NCBI GenBank assembly: GCA_028751875.1
Contig: CM054138.1
Coordinates: 39,023,725-39,087,724, forward strand
Length of the DNA: 64,000 bases
Direction of reading: 5' to 3'
Source of the DNA: Rapana venosa
Taxonomy: Eukaryota > Mollusca > Gastropoda > Neogastropoda > Muricidae
The notes under the pieces were generated by a model. The model saw only the letters and a list, made by a program, of their open reading frames with translations. It did not search any database and was not told the origin of the DNA. Each line of letters opens with the position of its first letter. Position 1 is the stretch's first letter. The position numbers were made by a program, and so were the translations under genes. Positions 56,881-64,000 of the stretch are shown piece by piece.

Positions 56881-58050
56881 GCACAGTATGTGCACAACTC
56901 TACAGCCTGAAGTGACGTGCTCTGCAGTACAAGGAACAAAAAATGCATGAAACGACCTCAAGTGACAAGATCATGAGAAAAAACGAAGAGAAACTAGAAG
57001 GTGTGCTCACTAAGCAACTAAACCAGCTACACAGTGGAATCTTTTGTGCTGGACCTATACCTTCAAACATGGTACAGCCAACACAGTAAACCATTTTAAC
57101 TAATGATAAAATTAAAATTTAAAACAAAAGTCCTTTGCGCTGTGCCTGTAGCACATATTTGACACAGCCAATATAATATGTAAGGCAAGGGGGAGAGGGT
57201 CGTATCCTGATATCAATATCCAAGAAGATATGAAATTTAATCAACAATGGTACAATCTAAATACATAATAGTTTACTTGCACGCAAGCACGCACACTCGC
57301 GCTTGCTTGCTTACACACAGAAGATCGTGGAGGATTCCAAACAGCACTGAAAAAAATTTCCACATCATTTTTGTCAGCTTTCACTCTTTCAAATTATTAT
57401 ATGCATTAGTGAACAGAAGCCTTTCAGTTCCATCATTCGCTCAGGATTCGTAATACATCAACACATAAATTTCCGTATGCAAAAACATAATACATTATCT
57501 CTATACGAATACATAATGTCATGCATCTGCTTTTCATGCTGAGAAAGCTTGTTGGATAGATATGTCTTTAAACGTGACCACATCTGTGTTCACACACTCA
57601 CACACACACATTAAAAAAATATATATGTATTGTTCAGGCTCCTACACGCCGGAGATAGTGATACATGAAAATTAGAAAACAAAACAAAAAACCCAGACCC
57701 CCTCAAACACAAACCAATAACAACACAAAACCCATCAAAGAAAACAAGTAATTATATAAAAAAATAACTAATTGTAAGTAGACATAACCTTCGCTGGTGA
57801 TCAGCCTCACCAGTGTAACTCAGGCAGTCATTTCTAAAACATCTCTCTTATGGGACTTGCTGAAAACCCGTTTGTGTTTGCAGATAAGGAAGGAGTTCAG
57901 TCGACAACCAAACCTGGTTTCTGCTGGAAACAACAACACCCGGAGACCACGAAGCCAAAGTCTCTGCAGAGGCCTACACGAGGAAGAGTGTGCTCAGCCG
58001 CCTGTGCATAAAAGGCGTAGCTTCAGCTTCCCCCCTCCCCTCCTTTGCCC
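56881..58050. other. unique sequence, no gene recognised
   Basis: A splice-like GTTTGCAG at 57885 precedes a short open stretch to about 58013, but no homology is recognised. Confidence 0.4.
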
Positions 58051-58055
58051 TAGTA

Positions 58056-58121
58056 CACGCGCGCGCGCGCACACACACACACACGCACACACACACACGC
58101 ACACACACACACACACACGTG
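58056..58121 (+). repeat. (CG)n(CA)n microsatellite
   Basis: CGCGCGCG then CA repeats, immediately left of a SINE fragment. Confidence 0.95.
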
Positions 58122-58124
58122 CAG

Positions 58125-58372
58125 ACTCCACTCTCCCCAAAAGTCCTTCGGATGAGACTATAAACCGAGGCCCATGTGCGAACCCACGCAGAACATCTTG
58201 CGCACACGTTAATTCCTGTTCCGCTTTTCGAAAGAGTAGGCCATTGTGTGCCGGTGGGTACAGATGACAAAATTTACAAAACCACATACACACGGGGACT
58301 GGATGTAAAAAAGCACATGAGTGCTTATTCCATTATCCTTGATATAAAAGAATAAATAAATAAACACACACA
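58125..58372 (+). mobile_element. SINE fragment without head
   Basis: Starts in the body (AAAGTCCTTCGGATGAGACT) and ends GATATAAAAGAATAAATAAA. Confidence 0.9.
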
Positions 58373-58602
58373 CGATCACGTGCGTACATAGCAAACATGG
58401 GCCATGATAGGATATAAGACTCCATGAAGATCCGATTAAAAAAAAAAAGAAAGAGATAAGAGTACACAAAGCCTCACTATTTTCACATGTCATTAAAAGA
58501 TTGGTATACAATTAAAGAGCAGCTCAAGCAAACAGATTTAGACCAGTAAGTAGTTCTTATGCATGAAGAAATGTAATGAATATACGCAGATATATGTAGA
58601 CT

Positions 58603-59355
58603 ATTGTCGGTGAGTCAGATTAATTTACAGTGTGACTATTGTTAGTGAGTCAGATTAACTAACAGTGTGACTATTGTTAGTGAGTCAGATTACTTTACAG
58701 TGTGACTATTGTCCGAAAATCAGATTACCTTACAGTGTGACTATTGTTGGTGAATCAGATTAACTTACTGTGTGACTATTGTTTGTTAATCAGATTAACT
58801 GTGTGACTGTGTCAGAAAACCAGATTAACTTACAGTGTGACTATTGTTGGTGAATCAGATTAACTTACTGTGTGACTATTGTTTGTTAATCAGATTAACT
58901 GTGTGACTGTGTCAGAAAACCAGATTAACTTACAGTGTGACTGTGTCAGAAAACCTGATTAACTTACAGTGTGACTATTGTTAGTGTGTCAGATTAACTA
59001 ACAGTGTGACTATTGTTAGTGAGTCAGATTACTTTACAGTGTGACTATTGTTGGTGAATCAGATTAACTTACTGTGTGAATGTGTCAGAAAACCAGATTA
59101 AGGTACAATGTGACTGTCAGAAAACCTGATTAACTCACAGTGTGACTATCGTTTGTAAATCAGATTAGTTTACAGTGTGACTATTGCAAGTTAATCAGAT
59201 TAATTTAGTGTAACTATTGTTTGTAAATCAGATTAATTTACAGTGTGACTATTGTTAGTGAATCAGATTAACTTACAGTGTGACTATTGTTAGTGAATCA
59301 GATTAACTTACAGTGTAACTATTGTTAGTAAATCAGATTAATTTACAGTGTGACT
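58603..59355 (+). repeat. 35-bp minisatellite, left block
   Basis: Unit CAGATTAACTTACAGTGTGA with CTATTGTTAGTGAAT, with variants TGTGTCAGAAAAC. Resumes at 60071 after a LINE insertion. Confidence 0.97.
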
Positions 59356-59846
59356 TTTAGCTGGTTTGCCACCAACATCTATCCACTCCCTTCAACGTAT
59401 ACAAAACTCTGCAGCTCGACTAGTCCTCGGAAAGAAAAAATCTGAACACATTACTCCTCTCTTGCATCTCTCCACTGGTTGCCCGTGCCACAGAGAGTAG
59501 ACTATAAGATCAGTACCCTCTGTTACAAATGTCTCTACCATACAGCACCCTCCTACCTCTGTGAATGTCTTCACCTCTACACTCCTTCTCGTTGCCTCTC
59601 CGCTCTGCTGCAGATACTTTGTGCTTACGAATACCTAGATTCAACCAACCCACTGTTGGTCATTGCTCTTTCTCTATTTCTGGTCCATCCATCTGGAACG
59701 ACCTTTCTCTCTCTCTTTGACAAAATCCTACACATTAAAATCCAGCCTCAAGACATATTTCAAACCTAACTTTTCCCCTCCTCTTTCATCTCAAAACTGC
59801 CCCTTCCTTCAACAGCCCAAATCCCATTACACCGCCAAAGCTAACA

Positions 59847-59901
<55 letters not shown>

Positions 59902-59905
59902 TGCG

Positions 59906-59938
<33 letters not shown>

Positions 59939-60038
59939 AGGTGTGTACATTTGAATTTGTGTAAGCTTTTAATAGTTTTTGGCTGCATGACTGTAAGAAT
60001 ATGTTGTCTTTGCAAGATATAGCGCTATGCAAATTCCC

Positions 60039-60070
<32 letters not shown>
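59356..60070 (+). mobile_element. CR1-like LINE 3' end inserted in the 35-bp array
   Basis: Encodes, over several frames, RIQNSAARLVLGKKKSEHIT, QRVDYKISTLCYKCLYHTAP and SYLCECLHLY, typical of the RT C-terminal end of CR1-like LINEs in invertebrates. Later LERPFSLSLTKS and SSLKTYF. Then a GT/GTGC microsatellite (59851-59940), GATATAGCGCTATGCAAATT and ATT repeats to 60070. At least three frameshifts. 5' truncated. Confidence 0.9.
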
Positions 60071-60073
<3 letters not shown>

Positions 60074-60225
60074 ATCAGATTAACTAACAGTGTGACTATT
60101 AGGGAATCAGATTAATTTACAGTGTGACTAGTGTAAGTGTATCAGATTAACTTACAGTGTGACTATTGTTAGGGCATCGGATTTACTTACAGTGTGACTA
60201 GTGTAAGTAAATCAGATAAGCCATT
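60071..60225 (+). repeat. 35-bp minisatellite, right block
   Basis: Same unit as 58603-59355, about four copies after the LINE insertion. Confidence 0.93.
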
Positions 60226-60520
60226 GTTAATGTCACTGGCTATAGACAATCAAGCAGAGAAAAGAGAAAAAACATGCTACTAAGGGTTCTGATGGGGTGA
60301 TGACCGAATTTTAGCATCAGCAAGAACATGAGTACAATGTTTTCCTTTTAGGTAAACAATACTACTTTATTCACCACAGCGAAACAAGTAGAGCAGAAAC
60401 CAGGTGCTCTCTCTCTCTCTCAACTATAAATGCCAGACAAATATTCTAAAAGAGCAAACTCTGCAAACTCGATCATAAAACTACATCTATAGTTTCAAAG
60501 CACGCAAAAAAACACCCGAC
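60226..60520. other. unique sequence, nothing recognised
   Basis: Short CT repeat near 60410. No gene seen. Confidence 0.45.
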
Positions 60521-60522
60521 GA

Positions 60523-60776
60523 CCACCGCCATCCTCACCATCACCACTTTCCTTCACTTTCACCCACCCCTCTTCACTTTTCATCATCACTAACCCCACC
60601 ATCACCACCGCCATCCTCACCATCACCACTTTCCTTCACCTTCACCCACCCCTCTTCACTTTTCATCATCACTAACCCCACCATCACCACCGCCATCCTC
60701 ACCATCACCACTTTCCTTCACTTTCACCCACCCCTCTTCACTTTTCATCATCACTAACCCCACCATCACCACCGCC
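60523..60776 (+). repeat. 82-bp tandem repeat, three copies
   Basis: Units begin CCACCGCCATCCTCACCATC at 60523, 60605 and 60687, with a start of a fourth at 60769. Copies are almost identical. Confidence 0.96.
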
Positions 60777-61030
60777 ACCTGGGGACAGGCAGTGACGTCA
60801 AAGTTGTAACGATAAGGCCACGAGGCCCACTGCAGGTGACCCAACAGGGCCCATCACTCCATTGATTGTCCTCATCGATTGCTGTCAGCTCTGCCTATTG
60901 TGCAGCCCTCGGCCCAAGTCCTCGGTGGCCGTGGCGCAGATTGAATTAGCAGTGGCCAGCCTCTGAGAGCTGAAGCCTGCAGACCACCCCCCATTGACGT
61001 CCTGCCCTGATCAGCCAGCTGAGATAATGA
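60777..61030. promoter_or_regulatory. GC-richer unique block with CRE-type motifs, candidate regulatory element
   Basis: Contains a full CRE palindrome TGACGTCA at 60793-60800 and TGACGTC at 60995-61001. It also has GATAAG and GATTG motifs and an E-box CAGCTG near 61016. The base composition is unlike its AT-rich surroundings, and it has no open frame of note or repeat similarity. Regulatory role is inference. Confidence 0.35.
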
Positions 61031-61171
61031 AATAGGTCTCTGAAGTTTGCTGTCTTTTTTTTATATCAATATATATATATTTTTTACGTTTCTTTGTCTT
61101 CAGTGTGTTAGTGTGTTTGTGGGTCCGACAGTCTCTTACTGTCTGCTTCTGTGTTTGTCTGTCTCTGTTTT

Positions 61172-61177
<6 letters not shown>

Positions 61178-61221
<44 letters not shown>

Positions 61222-61222
61222 A
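61178..61222 (+). repeat. (TCTG)n(TC)n microsatellite
   Basis: Simple repeats preceded by degenerate CTGTCT text. Confidence 0.93.
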
Positions 61223-61314
61223 TTCACACTGATAATATGATTATACATTATGATAGAATGCATTCCCTAGTGTGGTAGCCAGGCCATGTTGACATTTTCT
61301 ATTTCTACAGGGTA

Positions 61315-61440
61315 TTTTTCCTGGTTCCTCGCTAGAGCTGGGGGTTCACCAATGGCGAGATTTCTGACATATGGGACCATTTTTTGGTCTATCACAAAGG
61401 TAGCCTCATTCCCACATCGGTGATAAGTTTATTGACCGGT
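61315..61440 (-). mobile_element. SINE body fragment
   Basis: GCTAGAGCTGGGGGTTCACC, CATATGGGACCATTTTTTGG and TAGCCTCATTCCCACATCGG match the second body part of the SINE at 42062-42460. Confidence 0.65.
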
Positions 61441-61638
61441 TTCTGGATTGATTGTTTTGTCCCCGACCAAATATCCCTTTGTGAATAGGCTTAAACCCTA
61501 CCCCAAAAAGTCATTTTGCTGTCTCATTCATTCATTCATTCACTCATCCATTCTTCTTTTTCTTCTTCTCGTTCTCCTCCTCCCATCCTATATTTTTTTC
61601 TTCTTCTTTTCCTCCTTTGCATCCTACCTTCGTTTCCC

Positions 61639-61670
<32 letters not shown>

Positions 61671-62057
61671 TTTCTCTAGTTCTTCCACAGTTCATTTTCT
61701 GTTATCAGTGTTGAATAGGCTTGGTCTGTTTTCATGGCGGGTAGATCTGTGGGCCGTGACCTTCTGCCACCGTCACTTAAGGGTGGTGGGTGGCTCTAGC
61801 TGCCCCATTTGCAGTGACCCCACACATCACCACACAGTCATGGTGGATGGACACATCAGGAGTGGAGGAGGAGAAAAAAAGAGAGACATAAATGACACAT
61901 GCACACACACATTCATGCATGGATAAAGATACACATGCGCCTGCTTGCACAAATACACACACCCATGCGTACTAACAGGCGTGCGCTGTATAGATAAATG
62001 AAGCAACATAATCACAGTTGCTGTTTACCAAGTAGATTATGTGTATGTAATGTTTTG

Positions 62058-62060
<3 letters not shown>
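61441..62060. other. unique sequence with pyrimidine-rich tract
   Basis: A 14-base C run and CT repeat at 61636-61670. No gene recognised. Confidence 0.45.

Positions 62061-62063
<3 letters not shown>

Positions 62064-62092
<29 letters not shown>
62064..62092 (+). repeat. poly(G) tract, 29 bases
   Basis: The longest G homopolymer in the window. Confidence 0.95.
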
Positions 62093-62093
<1 letters not shown>

Positions 62094-62570
62094 TAGAATG
62101 CAACATGTTTTAGTGCACATTTAAGTCATTTTGAGCTACTAGATGGCTAATATGGTGTTTGTTATTGTGTCAAATACATCTTCTGACTTTTATGGCGATA
62201 AGATATTCTGATCTGAATCTGAATGACACAAGCCATAAGGGACGCTGCGGGGTGTGTGCCAGGCCTTCTGGACAAGTCTGATAAGCAGGTCTCTCCTGCC
62301 ACTTATGGAGCTAAGCCTGTGAAAGAACTCCCAATAGTTGTTGTTTTCTTTGATGCCAAGCTGTTTTTCTCCCTCTCCCTTCTATGTGTGTTTGTGTGTA
62401 CGTGTGTGCGTGTTTACGAGCGTGCAACAGAAACCGCGAGAGACTTTGGGAAAAGATTAAGGTCAGGGGGAGGGGTGGCAGTGATTTAACAGCGTGATGG
62501 CTTTTTTACACCCTGCATTTCGCAAGCCGGCTTGGGTAGACTGAAATGAACAGATAAGAGCACAGGCACA
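62093..62570. other. unique sequence, nothing recognised
   Basis: An open stretch at 62223-62489 has no recognised similarity. Confidence 0.4.
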
Positions 62571-62579
62571 ACAATGATG

Positions 62580-62872
62580 GTTCATGCTGTTGTTGCTGCC
62601 TTTGTTGTCACGTCGTCGTTGGTGTTTCTTTTGTTGTTGTGGCTGCTGCTGTTGTTGTTGCTTTTGTCATTACCCTTAATGTTCTTGCTGTTGCTCTTGC
62701 TGTTTGCTGCTGTTGCTGCTTTTGTTGTTATTGTTGTTGCTGTTGTCGTCGTTGTTGTTGCTGTTACTCTTGCTGTTGTTGTAACTATGCTTCTTGTTGT
62801 TTTCACTCTTATGATTGTTGTTGCCGCTATTTTTGTTGCTTTTACTGTTGTTCTCTTTATCACAGTTCTTGA
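62580..62872 (+). repeat. cryptic TTG/CTG-rich trinucleotide region
   Basis: Imperfect GTT, GCT and GTC triplets over about 290 bases. They give long low-complexity ORFs in several frames, not genes. Confidence 0.9.
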
Positions 62873-62979
62873 TTAAACCATTGACGCTGGGGGCAACAGC
62901 AAAGTGAGAGGCTGTATGACCAGTGGATTTCCCACTCATGGATTTCCACTTTACAGCTTAATCTTTAGTGATCGACTAA

Positions 62980-63240
62980 GACTCTCTGTCTAGGAGGCTT
63001 GACTCGCACAGTCCTTATGTGCTGCAGCCCTGGGGGCTGGTTGGCCTTTGAACATCTCCAACGCTGACTGTCCTTATGCCCTCTTGGCCGAGAGAGTGGG
63101 GATGTACTGTGGGCAAGGCATCTCCACTATAATCAAATTTCTGCCCAGTTTCCAAAACAGCAGCTGCCTCCTCTGCTGTTTTGGAGGTCATCGTCGGACA
63201 CAACGGACAAACATACTTTGTTGACATTGTACTGTGGTTC
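62980..63240. repeat. probable dispersed element with perfect hairpin
   Basis: GC-richer block (CTTATGTGCTGCAGCCCTGG, GGGCAAGGCATCTCCACTAT). It contains a 13-bp perfect inverted repeat TCCAAAACAGCAG / CTGCTGTTTTGGA at 63151-63163 and 63173-63185 with a 9-base loop. No second copy in the window, so repeat status is inferred from style only. Confidence 0.4.
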
Positions 63241-63370
63241 TGGCTGTTGTCATTGTTGTTGGTGAGGATGAAGTGAGAATTGGGGTCTTCCGTCTATCTA
63301 GCTGAGCACATCGCTCATAAAAGCCCACGGGAGTCAGGACTGAGGGTTCCTCCTTAACCAAACTTGACTT

Positions 63371-63450
63371 CCAGAGAGAGAGAGAGAGAGAGAGCGAGAT
63401 GAGAGAGAGAGAGAGAGGGGGGGGGGGGGGGGGAGGGAGAGAGAGTAGTT
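63371..63450 (+). repeat. (GA)n and poly(G) tract
   Basis: GA repeats, 17 G at 63417-63433, then GA again. Confidence 0.95.
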
Positions 63451-63499
63451 AATAACATGTGGTTCTACACCAACTGCTCAGTCCACATTATGTTTGAAG

Positions 63500-63730
63500 A
63501 GTTTTGGCAAAGAAATTCATATCAGTGGTTTGCCATTGCCTTCTGATCATCGCCATAGAAGCAGCCATACGCCGACTTCAAAGGATTTTTCTTCTAATGT
63601 TAAGAGTTTGTCTTGGGTGAAGACAGCCCCAACACAGCAGTTCAAACAGCGCACCATGTTTCTGCAGGCCTTGGCGCTGTGCCGACTTCAATAACTATCT
63701 ACACAAGCTTTGGCCTGAGGTTATCCATGT
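63500..63730. mobile_element. interspersed element, second copy
   Basis: GCAGCCATACGCCGACTTCA, TGTTAAGAGTTTGTCTTGGG, GCAGGCCTTGGC and AGCTTTGGCCTGAG match 25940-26130 in order. Confidence 0.65.
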
Positions 63731-64000
63731 GAAGGCTGTCTGCACGCTATGAGTCAAACAGACATGTCTTTGGTTTGATATATATTTATTTAGTATAAAA
63801 ACCTACTATAAACATACGGTTATGCATTAAACCAACAAAAAAAACTTCCATAAAGTGTGCATGCTATAATACATAAGATTATGGTATTACAATTCTCTTT
63901 ACTAAAAAAAACAACACCCCCAACCCAAACTACCAAAAAGGCAAGAATATAAACGGTCCAATGCTCATACGATTAGTAATCAACAAATCATCAATCAACC
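63731..64000. other. AT-rich unique sequence, nothing recognised
   Basis: Right end of window. No gene or repeat family seen. Confidence 0.45.

Noticed and set aside
57885..58013. Exon of an unknown downstream gene
   Set aside because: Splice-like start and open frame, but no recognised family and it runs into a simple repeat and a SINE.
61516..61926. 136-codon ORF
   Set aside because: Ser/Pro/Leu-rich readout of pyrimidine repeats with no similarity to known proteins.
62574..62876. 100-codon Leu/Val-rich ORF and its Asn/Thr-rich antisense
   Set aside because: Low-complexity TTG/CTG triplet region; composition alone explains both frames.

Overview
The window is animal nuclear DNA: compact GC-richer exons with GT/AG introns, AT-rich introns, many tRNA-headed SINEs, at least six distinct LINE fragments and an exceptional number of minisatellite arrays. 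The repeat style (SINEs with a tRNA-like head and a shared body, CR1-type tails ending in ATT repeats, abundant arrays) fits a lophotrochozoan, most likely a gastropod mollusc. That assignment is inference; no species marker is visible.

Only one host gene can be supported: the 3' part of a pecanex gene (pecanex-like protein, PCNX family) on the + strand. Thirteen exons between 1351 and 33766 encode about 725 residues of the C-terminal region, including the highly conserved Pecanex_C domain, and end at a TGA at 33764-33766. The 5' exons (the N-terminal and membrane-spanning part) lie to the left of the window. Splice phases agree across ten of the twelve junctions. The exceptions are the 16797 to 24282 junction, where one conserved exon of about 26 codons cannot be found and the frame would break without it, and the 27063 to 29088 junction, where the phases disagree.

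The introns are packed with mobile DNA. An antisense LINE 3' fragment with a PHD-like zinc finger (3502-4333, flanked by a 9-bp target duplication) sits in the intron after 2619. A second LINE family (5111-6497), a candidate MITE with 20-bp perfect terminal inverted repeats (7161-7629) and further LINE tails lie in the 5.2-kb intron after 4862. The intron after 14731 holds a 1.1-kb minisatellite. The 7.5-kb intron after 16797 holds three arrays (45, 53 and about 21 bp units), a SINE inserted in the 53-bp array, and a LINE relic cut by a 148-bp TTAA-flanked element. The last intron holds an almost intact RTE-like LINE (29972-31588) with a 10-bp target duplication.

From about 34.5 kb to the right end I find no convincing host gene. 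This part is intergenic or long UTR sequence: a 3-kb minisatellite with higher-order structure and decayed edges (about 36.46-39.99 kb), 60-, 30-, 25-, 50-, 35- and 82-bp arrays, a jockey/I-like LINE with an RNase H domain (46.2-48.7 kb), a 5'-truncated RTE-like copy with a target duplication (56429-56870), a CR1-like LINE tail inserted inside a minisatellite (about 59356-60070), SINE copies, and a GC-richer unique block at 60777-61030 with two CRE-type motifs that may be regulatory. Boundaries of repeats are approximate unless a duplication or inverted repeat is named.
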